DNA of 64,000 nucleotides from Mugil cephalus (GCF_022458985.1 NC_061790.1:2777001-2841000), one strand, 5' to 3'; shown: positions 12,060 through 25,440, numbered from the stretch's first letter. The notes: generated from the letters alone by a model not told the origin. Program-made: numbers and translations.

Positions 12060-13594
12060 CTCTATTATTTACCTACAGTAAATGAAGGACTATACTGAAC
12101 AGATTTTATCTGACCAATTAACCTCTAAAGCTATTCAATGGATTGATATAACACCATAAAGTTAGTGTCTGTTTATCGGTTTGGACGTCATGTCCCAACA
12201 AGTCAGCTAAACATTATACAGTGTAGGCCACACACCTCACAGTAATAAACATGCACCAACTGAGCTTTATTATTTCCACCTTTCCACCAGAATAATCTCG
12301 TCTACTATTATGTAACAACATAAGGGTAGTGTCTGCAGTTTATGTGGTTGTGTAGTTGTGTGTGTAAGACCTCAGTTTTATAGTGTTTGCACACAATAAA
12401 ATACAGAAAGAAAAAACCAAGGCAGGGGTCAAACTCATTGTCTAATAAACCACCCTGAAGCTTTTACTTAACACAAAGAAATGAGAAAAAAATACAGAAA
12501 TAAAAAGAAAACAAAAATACACGTTAGGTGCAGCCAAGACTAAAGCAATAACCTATGAACCAAATGACTATATTGAGCCAGACTCTGGATAAATATTCAG
12601 TGAATACTGGGCCAAATCAAAGATACCGCACTCTGCAGACAATGCTTTTGTGGATTTTTGTGTGACTACTGGTTTCAAACTTAATTTCATTATCCCACCA
12701 CTGCCATTATGAGACCCTTGTGACTCATGATGGCATGCCCATGCCCATGGTACTGATCAGAGAAGCCATAAACAAGCACCTAACCCCCAAATTACTCTCT
12801 AGGTGTGGGCCTCCTTGAGGCAGCAGGCCAATGCGCTGATTGTACACACTAGTCAACAAATGTTTGAACAAGTGGATGGGTCAAATCATTACAGTATTAT
12901 TAATTATTAAGGGTTTCAAGAGACTTCTTGTCCAGTTATTGTTAGTTTGAGAGTTAAGTTAGCAGATATGAACAATAGATCACACACAGTAGCGTCTTTG
13001 GATTAGAGGCTAGAGGGGAGGATTATCAGCTTTAATAAGTTTCCCTGTGTCAAAAATGTTGTGTGCATAAGTTAATATGTAATAAACTTTGTCCCCAATG
13101 AAATGTCCGCAATTTCCTCTAGACACTTCTAGTGGTGTAGTTGTGGGTGAATAACTCATGCCTGATGCTGCGTCTCTGTTTCCACTCAGTGGGGCCCAGC
13201 TGACATGGCCCTGGCCTGCAGTGTTGTGGACTAGTGAACTACTGCTCGTGAATGCTCGTGTACAGCGCACACTTTAGTTTGGTAGTGGGGGCTGAAGTTC
13301 AGGGCCCTAGAGCTCTATTCATTGGCTGATTTCATGAAAGTGGCGGGGACTGCACAGGCCGCGCAGGGCAACCTCACAGAGCTGTGTATCTGTCTGTGCT
13401 ATATTTTGTATATTGATTGCTGTGTATTGGATGTGCACCATTCACGGCATGCTCCATATTGTATTTTTATTGTTGTCACACTATGGTTCGATCACACACA
13501 CTGCGTGGCACCATTGATATGTCATAAAATTGGCATTGTTTGTGTGATGGCATTATTCAACTACAGTTGTGCTGTGGTTCCCTCTCCTACTTGC

Positions 13595-13649
<55 letters not shown>

Positions 13650-14520
13650 ACAGTATTGATTGTGATATTCCTGGATTTCATTAAAAGATTTTTCTGCATC
13701 GCCCCACCAGAATTTCCAAGCCAAAATCTCCACTGATCACACATGCTCAAAGCACACCGCTGTAACACAAGTGTTTCTATGACCAACGATGCCCTCTAGT
13801 GTTTAATCAAACCTGAGGCCTTTGCACATTCACATTATATACGGTACTCATATCTATTGATGGAGGTAAAGCTGAGGCTGATTTGCTTTGCGTACAGTTA
13901 CAAATAGTTTTTAGTAGCTTTTTTTCTTGTGTTTAGTCATTGTGGTGGTGATGTTGTCACCTAACACCTCCAGAGCTCTGCTGCTGCTGTTGTTGTTCTC
14001 ACCAAAACACTTCCTACTCAGTTCTTGAGACAAAGCTGCAACGAGGAACTGTTAAAATATAACATGAGAATACACAATTAAACGCACTAAAGTAAAAGTT
14101 ATTTTAAGTACAGCTATTTTTAAAATTGGATTGTGTGTGATGGTCAGCCAAGAAACAGTTCACATTCACATCAATGTCACTTTAACATTCCTATTGGTGG
14201 TTTATGGGACAGCAGTAGCTTTTTGGACCAATCAGAGCTCTGTGCACAAGTTGAGTTTGAGTAAATTCTGCATGATTCAATATTTCATTTTCTTCTGATT
14301 TCATGAACGTCATTATAACTTTTATTACTCAAGAACAATACCACTTGTGTGATTCTGACTTTTGTTATAGAAACTTAGGGGGTCTTGGCTTTAAAAAGAG
14401 ACCAAGAACATGCATGAGCTCCCAAATGTTCATCAACAGCATTCAGTTTACTTTGGGTATGTCCTAAATAGGTTATCTGATCGTCCTTGGTCCTTACATG
14501 CAATGAAGTCATGCAGAGGA
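12060..14520. other. Intergenic spacer between CYP and Ig clusters
   Basis: No gene recognised. Contains more CYP-flank-like repeat (12060-12450), a block near 13090-13320 resembling 25850-26020 and 37650-37830, and the GT microsatellite listed separately. From about 13960 it resembles the 5' flanks of the Ig genes (ACCTCCAGAGCTCTGCTGCT block). The open frame 13322-13684 is largely a translation of the microsatellite. Confidence 0.6.
13598..13646. repeat. (GT)n microsatellite
   Basis: Uninterrupted dinucleotide run of about 24 units. Confidence 0.95.
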
Positions 14521-14532
14521 GAAGACGTCACT

Positions 14533-14542
14533 GAGGAAGTAG
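14533..14542 (+). promoter_or_regulatory. PU.1-like site of gene A
   Basis: GAGGAAGTAG about 105 bp upstream of the leader ATG, in a block conserved before every gene of the array. Confidence 0.4.
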
Positions 14543-14642
14543 AGGCTACATTTATCTTCATGAGACACTAGTACAGAGACTGAGAGAGTTCAGAGCATGA
14601 GACGAAGACGGAAGAACAACGGTTGAGTTCAGATCATTCTCA

Positions 14643-15765
14643 ATGTTCCTGATAGTGATGCTTCTATCAGCGGGTAAGACACAGCTAAGTTTATTGTGTC
14701 TGTTGATGTGTGTTCAGTGTATTATTTCAACATGTATATAAAATGAAGTAGAAACAAGCTTATTTTTTGCATTTTTCTCATTTTCTCAACAGCAGTAACT
14801 CAAGTTTCCACCATCACTGTCAGAGCTAGAGATGACGTCACTCTGCCTTGTGAAAATATAAAAGATCTGAATGATGAATGTTTCAGTACTACCTGGCTCT
14901 GCAGTGGTTCAAGAAATACATCAACACTGTTTGAATATGGGAAGATTCTCAAAGATGTTGGATCTAAATCTAACAGACTGAGTGTTACAACAAACTGTTT
15001 ACTGGTTATTAAGAAGGTCACAGCTGAGGATGATGGTCGTTACACCTGCAGACAGTTCATATCGGGAAAACCAGTTACAGACTCTGGTGTTCATCTGTCT
15101 GTTTTTAACCGTGAGTATTTCTATCACAATGTTTACAGGCCACCGATACAGGAAATGAAGATGAACAGTATTGTGTCCTGTCTGTGTGTTAAATTTAACA
15201 TTGTGCACTGAAACTGTTTATTGATAGATCTGAACCTGACGTCAGCAGGCGTGGGCAAAGCCAACCCACCAGGTACATCTAGAGAAACGACTTCCTTAGG
15301 AACAACAACAGTGCCACATAAAACCACAACGATGAAGTCATCCTCACCTAGAACCACCTCTGTACCAGCCACGGATGAAGCCCCCACAGTGACAGAAGAA
15401 AGCATAAATAGAGGTACGGCATTAAAAATATCATAAAAATAGTTATTTCTAAATGTCATGATCCAAAAACACCTTCAGAGCTCTGTCTGCACCAACATCG
15501 TGTTTCATGTCTTCATCCGTCTGAAGGTTTTTGGACCAGGTTCATCTTTGTTTCTGTGGGTTTAGCAGCACTCATACTAACAAATGGACGAGAACTAAAG
15601 ATGACACATTTACAGATGAAAATATTAGAAACTAAACATAAACTCCAGTTTGGGCCTTTCTGGATGGAGTTTACATGTTCTCCCTGTGTCTGCATTCCCC
15701 GGGTACTCCGGTTTCCTCCCACCTCCAAAGACATGCTCAGTGCTCAAAGACGGGCTACTTGGTGA
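14643..15765 (+). CDS. Ig-V receptor A, class I with short TM and repeat-derived tail
   Basis: First gene of the array. Exons: leader 14643-14673, V domain 14793-15110, Thr-rich stalk 15228-15413, final exon 15527-15765; 258 codons including TGA, all in phase 1 until the end. The V domain has the family cysteines (LPC, DEC, TNC, YTC-RQF) plus an extra Cys after TTWL. The last exon begins like the other class I membrane exons ([15 protein letters not shown]), but about 17 bases are missing and the donor AAAG|GTGA has become AAAGATGA. The hydrophobic run is only about 14 residues, then the frame runs into an interspersed repeat. No tyrosine motif remains. It may be a weakly anchored or secreted form, or a pseudogene; the sequence does not decide. 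Confidence 0.5.
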
Positions 15766-15915
15766 CCCTAAATTGACCCTAGGTGTGAGTGTGAATGGTT
15801 TGTCTCTGTGTTAGCGCTGTGATAGACTGGAGACCTGTCCAGGGTGTACCCCGCCTTTCACCTGATGACAGCTGGAATAGGCTCCAGTACCCACAATAAC
15901 CCTAGTGAGGATAAT
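15655..15915. repeat. Interspersed teleost repeat inserted in the tail of gene A
   Basis: Contains CCCGGGTACTCCGGTTTCCT, a GTGTGAGTGTGAATGGTT segment and CCTGTCCAGGGTGTACCCCG, which I know as a very common fish repeat. After it the text returns to the intron that precedes the GYKGH exon in other genes (gaagactaaagtagaattcc), so it inserted in that intron. Confidence 0.7.
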
Positions 15916-17820
15916 TGGTAGTAGACTATGAAGACTAAAGTAGAATTCCTCCTCAATTCCCTAAAATCCCTGTTAAAATGTTGCACTTTTTATAGCTGGC
16001 AGTTGACGTATTGAACTGGTCAAGTCCAACATGTCGTTTGTGTATTTGTGTGTCTGTGAGAATGAAATTGCACTCAACATATACACTGACATTTCCACAT
16101 CTGTGCTTGCATGTGTGAAACAGCGACAACAGTTTCTGTATTATAGAGTCTGACATGGACTCACTTCACCATCCTTAATCAGACCAGTCAAAATGCTTGT
16201 TTCATTTGGAGGAACTTCACATAATGACGAGTTTATTCTGTGTTTGAGCTATTAGACACATAATTATCTTTTAAATAACAGGAGTTGTTGGAAATAAGGT
16301 TGTGATTTTGCATGTCAGTCCACACAGATTTGCAAAGATTCAGGAAGCACATGCAGAAACAGTTCACTGTCTTAAGAAATAAAAGACTGTAGTGGCAAAC
16401 TTTGACCAGCTGCCTACGGTGGCACTGTTTCACAAGGTTTTCGCCAGCTGTGTTCACCTTCGACCTCATTTTAATCACTGAATGCTCTGAGCTCATGAAT
16501 GAATTAATAAATCTAACATTTCAGACTTATAATATGTAACATTTGTACATACAAAAGAAAGAAATAATGACAAAATTATAAAAAAAAAGACAAAATGAAA
16601 ATAACAGAAAGACAGCCCACTTAGGACAAAGGACTAGGAAGAAGAACACTTCTACTGAACTATTGCTCAGCTTGTATTATCATGTATTCTATATAAACAT
16701 CCATATAAATATATAACATGTATATTGCCAGTTAACTTACACCCATTTTGTTTGCCTGTAATGTTTGTAATATATTCTTCTTATTTTATTCTTCTTATTA
16801 TTTAGGAGAATGGGTCTTAATGAGCATTCATTAATAACAAATGTGAGGCTTGTTGTATTGTTGTCTGTGTTGTTTTATTATTATTAGTGGACAAATAAAA
16901 TATCTACATCAGGGCAAAGTCAAACAAGTTTTTTTTTTTTGTTTTTTTTTTTTTTTTTGCCATTTCAACCACATATAGCAGGTGCTACACAAAGTGAGAT
17001 GAGAGAATATTCCTTCAGGACAAAGGACTAATAGGGACAATACAACTGAGCATAAATCTTATGGAGACAATACAAAACACAATGCACCTATTAAAAGACA
17101 TGACACAAAAACAGTGGACTGAGTATGATTTGAGGTGCAAATGCAGGACTGTTTGGACACAGTCTGTGCAAAGGACGCAAAGGTGTGTGCAAATGGCTGA
17201 GTAAAGGTTATGATATGACTGTGGTTGTGAGTGAGTGTGGGTATCCTGTCAGTCCTGCAGCTACAAGTCCGTCAAAATAATCTCACTCACTTAGAAAAAA
17301 AACAAGATTTGAAACACATGACAAACAAATGTGCATCACAAACCCCATAAAATAACAAGAGAATACACAAGAATACGATCTGTTCAGAACCTGAATTTCA
17401 TTTTTAAAACACGGATCAACATCCTGTTAAAGATTTCCGGGGTAAAGGGAGCTGTGGGCGATGCTCACTCGCATCAAATGTCTGAACAAAGGCCAGTGTT
17501 TATTTGGTCATCATTTGTGGGTAACACCTCCACAGCTCTACCGCTATTGTTGTAGCCACCTTCTCACCAAAACACTTCCTGTTCAGTTCTGAGAAAACGA
17601 TTCGGAGGCAAAGTCAACAGGTTTCAGACTACTACCATCTAATATCATCCAACAAAGAAGTATTACCATTATTTTACTGGATTATGCACAGATTCACATC
17701 AGGTCACCATATTACAACCTGTGATGCTGTTAACTGTTTTTTCCATATAGTATCAAATCATTTTAAATAGAAATGAATGAGATCCACCTACATTAACACT
17801 GAAGCCACAAAGAGGAGGAG
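15916..17820. other. Spacer between genes A and B
   Basis: No gene recognised. Around 16380-16500 it matches the 3' flank found after genes B, D and F (TGGTGGCACTGTTTCACAAG-like). A poly-T tract lies at about 16930-16959. From about 17460 the conserved 5' flank begins (AACACCTCCACAGCTCTAC, AAACACTTCCTG). Confidence 0.6.
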
Positions 17821-17825
17821 ACATC

Positions 17826-17838
17826 AAAGAGGAAGTAG
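17826..17838 (+). promoter_or_regulatory. PU.1-like site of gene B
   Basis: AAAGAGGAAGTAG, close to the A-rich plus GAGGAAGT consensus of PU.1/SPI1, about 100 bp before the ATG. Confidence 0.45.
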
Positions 17839-17938
17839 AGGCTACATTTGTCTTCACGAAACACTAGTACAGAGACTGAGAGAGCTCAGAGCGCGAGAAA
17901 AAGACGGAAGAACAACGGTTGAGTTCAGATCATATAAA

Positions 17939-20900
17939 ATGTTTCTGTTCCTGATACTGATGCTGCCATTAGGTAAGGAAACTTGTATATAATGTCCATT
18001 TATTGACACTGATTTAAATGAGACAGTCAAGTTTTAACTTTTAAACATAATGAGTATTCCTCAAACATATTTCTAAAATGAAGCAGAAACAGAAAAGCTG
18101 AAGTTTATTTTTTGTATTTCTCTCATGATCTCAGCAGCAGTAACTCAAGTTCCCACCATCACAGTCAGAGTTGGAGATGACGTCACTCTGCCTTGTAAAA
18201 ATATGAAAGATATTAAGGATGATTGTTATAGTACGACATGGCTCCTCAGTGATTTAACATACAGAACAACGCAACTCTTTAAAGATGGGAAGATTCACAC
18301 AGACGTTGGATCTAAATCATACAGACTGAGAGTTACAACAAAATGTTCTCTGGTTATAAAGAAGGTCACAGTTGAGGATGTTGGACTTTACGCCTGCAGA
18401 CAGTTCATATCAGGACAACAAGTCACAAACTCTCTGGTTCATCTGTCTGTTATTAACAGTAAGTATTTCCATCATGATGATTTTATTAGAATCTACCGAA
18501 ACTTGGCAATAATGAGGAAGTTTAATATGAAGCCACTGGTACAGTTACATCGTGTATTTGTTGACACATGGAGGTTGTGAACATACAATAAGATGATTTA
18601 TGAGAAACCGTAAGAAGCACCACCAGTTTAACTTTGACTTTGTTTGGACATTTTGTTCCATTCTGTTTATTCAAATATTAAGTAATATATACAATATATA
18701 TACCAGTCAAAAGTTTGGACACACCTTCTCATTGAATTCAATTCCCTTATGAATTCTTACTGTGAATTTTTAGTTTAGAAAAAAGTAGGCTTTGGTACTT
18801 AGTACTTGTGGTTTTGTGGAAACAACAGATATTTTCTAAACAAGAGATAAAAAAAAAAACAAGTAGGTAATTGGTCACTGGATCCTTACTAGCTGTACTC
18901 TGCTGAGACTCGTTGACCAGAGATTGTCTAACACATGTCTCCGTGTGTCATCATTAAATCCTTCAGCAAGCTCATGCAGTGCAAAAAACTGCAGTGCATC
19001 AAGTGGCCACTTGAGGCTCCCAAAATGGAGCAAATCCCCATAGACCCCCATGTTAAAAAGCCCAAATTTACAGCATTATTAAACATGTTTACAGCCTGGT
19101 ACAAAAAATTATTTTGGTCTCAATAGTTTATTTCACTATTCATGCACAGGGGGTGAATTACTTTTTTCTAACTCATTCGTTGATTTTCTATTAAGGTTTA
19201 AAATTTTGCATAATTAAGGGCGTTCCTACTGTGAGTCACAGGCCTCGGCTAATAGGTAGCAGAGAGTTGGGTTGGCGGGTCTTAATGTTCAACCTGACCC
19301 CCATGTCCATATCTGGAGTATCTGAATGTGGGAGGAGCAAAGTTCATCCAACATGGTGACTGCAAGCTCCGCCCACTTTGGGCTTAATTTTCAAGGTTCA
19401 GAATCCAGTGGGTCACGATGACGTCACGATGGGTTTGTCCATATTATATACAGTCAGTGGCTTCAACATAAAGATTTTGTTTCTTCTTTTGTCATTTTAC
19501 GTTGGTTGGCAAAGAACTTTTAGGTGCATTAGTGCCACCTTCTGGACCCGGACATAAAGATTAAAATTCAAAAGAATTGATAAGGGGTATCAATAAGCAT
19601 GAAGGCTAATGATATCAATGAATTGAACCAGTTGGAACAAGTTCTTGATGCCCATTCCTAGTCCTCACGGTGAGCTGCAGCAGCTCCGAAACCAGACAGT
19701 GATGCAGCGACCCATGATATGGCCGGGATTGGGGGTGGAAGATTTGCTCTTCTCAGCTTCCTGAAAAAGAAAGTACAGATGTTGTTTTTCTTTCTTGGTG
19801 ATGGAGCTGGTGCTGTGTGACCAGGTGAGGTTCTCTACCTGGTGAACACCAAGGATTTTAGTCCTCTCGATGATCTCTAGGGAGGATCTGTTGATGATCA
19901 GCGGAGAGCGGTCGCTCTATGCTCCCTGAGTCGCAATCATTCTGGTTTGTCAGAGACATCTCTCTGCATAGACAGTTAAATATAGATCCTCCGTGTATGC
20001 TGATCCGTTCTCGATGCCCACCATCGGTACAGTCATGTAAACTTGTGTGTTGTGCTTGATGCGTTGTGCACTTAGCATGGTCAGCTGGTGAAACAAAGGC
20101 ATTCAGCCCTGAGGGCCCACGTGTTAGTTGTACGGTGTGAGACCACAGTCTTGTTGACTTATGTGTATTACTTGTCTTGTTTCATGTTGTTTACCATCTT
20201 TATATGTCCTTTATGTGCCCTTTATTGTGACATGTGAATAGCATTTGTAGATATGTGTGTTTTGTATCCAGGTGGGTTTGGGCTAGGTGGTGAGTGGTGG
20301 TGATGGAATCCTTGATGGAGCATTTGGGACGATGTGTTAACTGCATACAGTCCAGTGAGGGAAGCCTTTTGAGGCACTTCATAACGATGGGTGTGAATGC
20401 AACAGGTCGGTAGTCACTAAGGCAGGACATCATTGACTTCTTTGGCATGGGGACGATTGAAGTGATCTTGAGGCATGTTGGAATGACAGTGCTGCTCAGT
20501 CAGATGTTGAAGATCTCAGTGAAGACATCAGCTAGCTGGTCAGCACAATCTCTGAGCACTCAACCATCTGTGGGTTGACCCTGCGTCAAATTTTCCTCAC
20601 ATCAGCTGTCATAGGGTGTCATATCATGTCTTCATGTGCAATGAAACAAACAGATTTTTGGACAGTTTTTGAATTTTAAGATGACATCACTAAAAAAAAA
20701 GATAGGTAATTTATCATCCACAGTAATAAATATAAAAACAACTAATGCATGATGAACAATAATAAATGCAGGTAAAGTAACAAAGAAGACAAAGAAACTC
20801 TACATGTTTAATTCATTACGGGATGAGGTGATGTTTTCATGAGTGTAATCAGTTTTTGTCATGTTTTAGGAGAAGAAACAGCGACATCTAAAATCACACA

Positions 20901-21774
20901 TAAAACCACAACAGCTAAATTGAATCCAGATCAAACAGTTGAACACCGAAGCACAAATACAGGTACAGTACAAAGCAACTTTGAGTTTTTTTGACTCACT
21001 GTTACAATAACAATAAAAATACCAACGTGCTGTTTGTTTCTTGTTTTAGGAAAATGCTTAAATAAGACTTAGTCAGTGATGTTGTTAGGTTAACGGTTTA
21101 GGTTAGAAATATTCTTTTTGTATTCATTTCATTATCAGATGGTGTTGTCATGAGTATGATCAACAGTGGGTCATTATCATGTCCATGAGGACAACAAGCC
21201 ACTAATCGTGAAACTATTCAGAATCAGCAAATATTCAGTCAGTAAGAACAAGAACTTTAGAGCTCTGTCTGAACTAACGACCTGTTTCATGTCATGATCT
21301 CTCTGAAGTGTTTTGGACCAGGTTCGTCTTTGTATCTGTGGGTTTGGCAGCACTTACACTAACTGTTGTGTCGGTCAACATATGGACGAGAACTAAAGGT
21401 GAAACACTTACAGATGAAGCTTTGAGAAACTAGACATTTGGATGAATCTTAATATTCACTATGAAAGCTAAAGTAGAATTCCTCTTTTGTCTTTTTCAGG
21501 TTACAAAGGTCATGATGGAGAGATGGTGAGTTTTAAAACTGAAACATCAAATTTTGATGTGAAATTACATTAAGACAAATGAATTCTTTCTTCAGTAAAA
21601 ACTTATTTATTTTGTTATTACAGATTTTTATGTTGTAAAGGTCAAATCACAGACTGAGAGATGTTTCTATTCTGTTGACATTTTGTGTTTTCACAGGTGT
21701 ACATCAATGAAGATGACGGTGTAGTGAACTATGAAAATATTGAAGACATTTATGCTTCTGTTACATTCCACTGA
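17939..21774 (+). CDS. Ig-V receptor B, class I with ITIM (213 aa)
   Basis: Putative type I membrane receptor. Exons: leader 17939-17972 ([11 protein letters not shown]), V domain 18138-18458, stalk 20870-20962, membrane 21309-21398, short link 21500-21525, tail 21697-21774 ending TGA; 642 nt, frame open. The V domain has Cys in LPC and YAC-RQF (B and F strands), Trp in TTW and a second pair (DDC, TKC). The stalk is short and Thr-rich. The membrane segment ([19 protein letters not shown]) lacks charge, arguing against pairing with a DAP12-like adaptor. The tail holds V-N-Y-E-N-I, which meets the ITIM rule and the Grb2 YxN rule, and D-I-Y-A-S-V, which misses the -2 position. Intron 2 is swollen to 2.4 kb by repeats. 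Ligand unknown. Confidence 0.85.
18695..18850. repeat. Interspersed repeat in intron 2 of B
   Basis: Starts ACCAGTCAAAAGTTTGGACA, a motif I recognise as widespread in fish genomes. Both ends of an element were not identified. Confidence 0.35.
18960..19465. repeat. Dispersed repeat in intron 2 of B
   Basis: Holds CTTGAGGCTCCCAAAATGGA and ends near ATATTATATACAGTCAGTGG. Related text, partly in the other orientation, occurs near 26285-26530 and 38095-38340 and at about 60260-60372. Confidence 0.5.
19650..20610 (-). mobile_element. L2-type LINE remnant in intron 2 of B
   Basis: The minus-strand frame at about 20200-20448 reads [20 protein letters not shown] and KCLKRL, the conserved N-terminal reverse-transcriptase segment of L2-like elements. 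The rest is broken by stops. It lies antisense to gene B. Confidence 0.7.
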
Positions 21775-22400
21775 TCAACAAATCAGTAGTGATATTATGT
21801 GTTAGCTGCATCAGAGAATATAATTTACTGTTCCATCAGGGCCAGAAATTTTTCTTTGTGTCAACAGCAAAGATAATGAACCAGAAATATGTTCTGTACC
21901 AAAAGAAAAATATATTTACTGTATATAAACACAATCTTTTTTTCTGTATACAGTGTGTTGTTTTCAGTGTTTTCCTCAAAAACTTTATGATAAATTATCA
22001 GATGTAATTTGAATTTGTTCTACTTCCCCCTAGTGGACAAAGAAACCATGTACATCACATGCAGCTTGACTTCAGTTTGACTTATTATTTCTTTATGTCA
22101 CAGTCTGAGAGGTAACCATGAAAGTGTACATACACCCACTCTGTGTGTGAATTCATTGCATGTGTATATGCACAAACAAGAATGACAGGAAATTCTGGAT
22201 CATTGTGTCTGACGTGGACTCATAGTGTCATCTTTAACTCTGTAGGTTACAAATATAAGACGCATTTTTTCATGTGAACCACTAGACCAATCAAATAAAT
22301 TGTTTAAATAGTGGTAATTTCATTCAAAGGCACAGCTGATAATTGGCTGATTATGCTTAAAGTGCAACATGTCACCACATTCCCATCATTAATCAAATGA
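21775..22400. other. 3' flank of gene B
   Basis: No gene. This includes sequence homologous to the 3' ends of D and F (GGGCCAGAAATTT, then TTTTCAGTGTTTT), probably 3' UTR. An AATAAA lies at about 22297. Confidence 0.55.
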
Positions 22401-22439
22401 TATATATATACATACATAAATACATATATACATATATAT

Positions 22440-23862
22440 GTATGTCAAGGCAGTCAGTCGCCCACACTGTTCTTGGTTCTCTGCCCTGGGTAACTTAAGG
22501 CTCTGGATGTTTTAGGGCTATCCTAGTTGACACGCCTCAGCAACATTGCGTGGACATCGGGGGCAGCGCCTCTGGAATGGCAGACCGGGGTGGTGATCCC
22601 CATCTTTAAGAAAGTGGACCAGAGGGTATGTTCTAACTATAGGGTAATCACACTCCTCAGCCTCCCTGGGTAAATCTACTCCAGGGTGCTGGAAATGAGG
22701 GTCAATCGATAGTTGAACCTCAGATCGAGGATGAACAATGTGATTTTTGTCCCGGGCGTGGAACCATGAACCAGTTCTTTACCTTTGCTGGAGGTGCTGG
22801 AGGGAATGTAGGAGTTTCCCCAACTGGTCCATATGTGGTTTGTGGATCTGGAGAAGGCTTACGACCGTGTCCCCAGAGGAATCCAGTGGGGGGTGCTCCA
22901 GGAGTATGGGTTGGATGGCCCCTTGCTATGGGCCATTCAGTCCCAATACCAAAGGAGTGAGAGTTTGCTCCGTGTAGGCGGCTCCAAGTCGGACTCGTTC
23001 CCAGTGAGGGTTGGACTCCGCCAGGGCTGCCCTTTGTCACCGGTTTCTAGATGCAGCCAGGTGGTGGAGGCTGTCAAATTCAGTGATCGGAGGATCTCAT
23101 CTCTGCTTTTTACTGATGATGTGGTCCTCCTTGCCTCATCAAGCTACGACCTCCAGCTCTTAATGGGGCCGTGTGAAGCAGATGGGATGAAGATCAGCAC
23201 CTTCAAGTCTGAGGCCATGGTCCTCACTCGGTGGATTGCTCACTCCGGGTCGGGGAGGAGGTCCTGCCTCAAGTGGAGGAGTTCTTACTCTGGATCTTGT
23301 TCACAAGTGAGGGTAGAATGAAGCGGGTGATTGACAGATGGATCAGAGCGGCGTCTGCAGTGATGCAGGTGCTTTATTGGTCTGTCGTGGTGAAGAGAGA
23401 GCTAAGCTGAAAGGTGAAGCTCTCAATTTACCGGTCGATCTACATTCCAACCTTCACCTATGGTCATGAACTTGAGTAATAACTAAAAGAACAAGATCGC
23501 GGATACAAGCAACCGAAACGAGTTTCCTCTGCAGAGTGGCTGTGCTTGGACACTCGGGAGGAGCTCCTCCACATCAAGAGGAGTCAGTTGAGGTGGTTTG
23601 TGCATCTGGTAAGGATGCCTCCCTGACTCCTCCCATTCGAGGTGTTCTGAGCATGTCCCACTGTAAAGGAGACCTCGGGATCACACCAGGACATGATGGA
23701 GGGATTATATCTCCCATATGGCCAGGGAGCACAGCAGGATTCCTCCAGAGGAGCTAGTGGATGTGACCTGGGGAGAGAGTCGTCTGGACCTCCCAGCTGA
23801 AGCTGCTGCCCCTGTGACCCGGACCCGGATAAGCAGAAGATGACAAAATAAAATGACAATAC
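22440..23862 (+). mobile_element. Degenerate non-LTR retrotransposon
   Basis: Reverse-transcriptase blocks in order across frames: FVDLEKAYDRVPR (motif A), RVGLRQGCPLSP (motif B), SSLLFTDDVVLLAS (motif C, TDD). Material between B and C is missing. A later RSQLRWFVHLVRMPP-like piece and a GACCCGGACCCGGATAAGC end mark the 3' terminus. Stops and frameshifts make it inactive. This is a different family from the L2-like remnants. Confidence 0.85.
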
Positions 23863-23879
23863 AACCTGTTGTATTTATA

Positions 23880-25440
23880 GTTTAATAAAAAGAGAGATCT
23901 TGAAAACAATGTCCTTATGATTTTATGTTTTTCTCAAGAGTGTAATGGCAAATTTGACCATCTGTCCATGGTGGCGCTGTTTCACAAGATTTTCTCCTGT
24001 TTCAGACTGAGCTGCTTTGACCTCAGCTTCATCACTGATTGCACAAGCTCTGACTTTAACTTACACTCACTATCAAAGTGTTTGTTAGATTTATAGGATT
24101 GAAAAAAAAAGAGCATTAAATGAGCATTAATTTAAGAATAATGAGTGGCGTGTTTTATCATTAAAATGGTAGCATATTCTGAAATGACTTCATTCAAAAT
24201 AAATTCTGCTATTGTTCTTCACATATTTCATGATTTTATACAACACTTTTATCCAGAACACTGTTCAATTCAAACACACATGCAGTGACTATCAGGAGCA
24301 ACGTTCACTGTGTTCTGCCGCCCCCCAGTGGACAAATTAAATCTCTACATCACATGCAGTTTGGTATCAGGGCTGATACTCACAGCTCCTCTGAAGCTAA
24401 TCACTGCAACAAACTACACTCACTCATTTAGAACAGACAGGAAGCAGCAGTGTTTTAAATTTCCTGATTGAACTTATCTCCAAGGTCCAAATAACACCCA
24501 TGTTGTTTGATGTTGTTTGACATGTTGTACATTTTGTGTGTAGCTCAGCACAGGTTCAATCCGGAAGATGAATAAGATCTCGTCACCACTGACACCACAA
24601 CCTCTGAGCCAATCATCTTACTGCTGTTATTTTTAACTGGTTCCTTTTTCTGTCGGTCCTTAAGTGTCTAATGCAACAATAACACACAACAGATGTATTT
24701 ATCTATTTGTTGGTTTAAAAACATTGTCACATCAGGAGAAGCATATATACAATCAAGTTGAGGCTAATGTGATGTTTTCGTCTGTGTGCAGCAATAAAAG
24801 AGTTGAATAACTCTGAGTCTGATGTCGTCTGTCTGTTCTCATGAGCCTTGTGTCAATCTGTGGTCATGTTGTCACATCTAGCGGCTAAAGCCTCCACAGC
24901 TCTGCTGCTGCTGCTGTTGTAGCCACATTCTCACTGAAACACTTCCCTCTCAGTTCTTGCGACAAAGACGCAATGTTGAACCAGCAGGTTACAAACCCCT
25001 TAGCGATAACATGAGAATACACAAAAATGTGATCTGTGCACAACTCAGCCTTTTCATTTTACACACGTGCCAACATTAAAAACTGTCTGTACGATTCTCA
25101 GTCAATTCAAAATAGTTCATTTGCAGTTGACATCGATGTGTGAACAAAGCCCAGTGTATATTTGTTCATTTGTGGGTAACACCTCCACATCTCTACTGCT
25201 GCAGTTGTAGCCATTCTCACTAAAACACTTCCTACTCAGTTCTGAGAAAAATGACTCTGAGAAAGAGTCAACAGGTCTCTGACCACTTCATCTGACAATG
25301 AAGTATCATTATTTTGTTATTTTTGTTGGAATATGTCTCCAGGTCACCATATTAAAACCTGTAACGTAGAAATGTTAAAAAGTTTCATTTATTTTTTTCT
25401 ATCAACTAATCTTAAAGATCCGCCTAAATTAACACTGACG
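23880..25440. other. Array spacer: 3' flank of B and 5' flank of C
   Basis: No gene. Sequence from about 24170 to 25800 is repeated at about 33280-34930 (before gene E) and 43600-45240 (before gene G). It includes CTGCCGCCCCCCAGTGGACA, a GTCTGATGTCGTCTGTCTG segment and the CACCTCCACATCTCTACTGC block. Confidence 0.7.

Noticed and set aside
13322-13684. 120-codon plus-strand frame
   Set aside because: A large part is a Val-Cys repeat translated from the GT microsatellite; the rest shows no motif.
14800-15021. Minus-strand frames opposite V exons (also 34951-35172 and 62041-62295)
   Set aside because: They are antisense shadows of the V exons and repeat wherever the V exon occurs, without splice sites of their own.
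18695-18850. Complete Tc1-type transposon in intron 2 of B
   Set aside because: Only one terminal-like motif is visible. I found no second end and no transposase frame, so only a repeat is reported.
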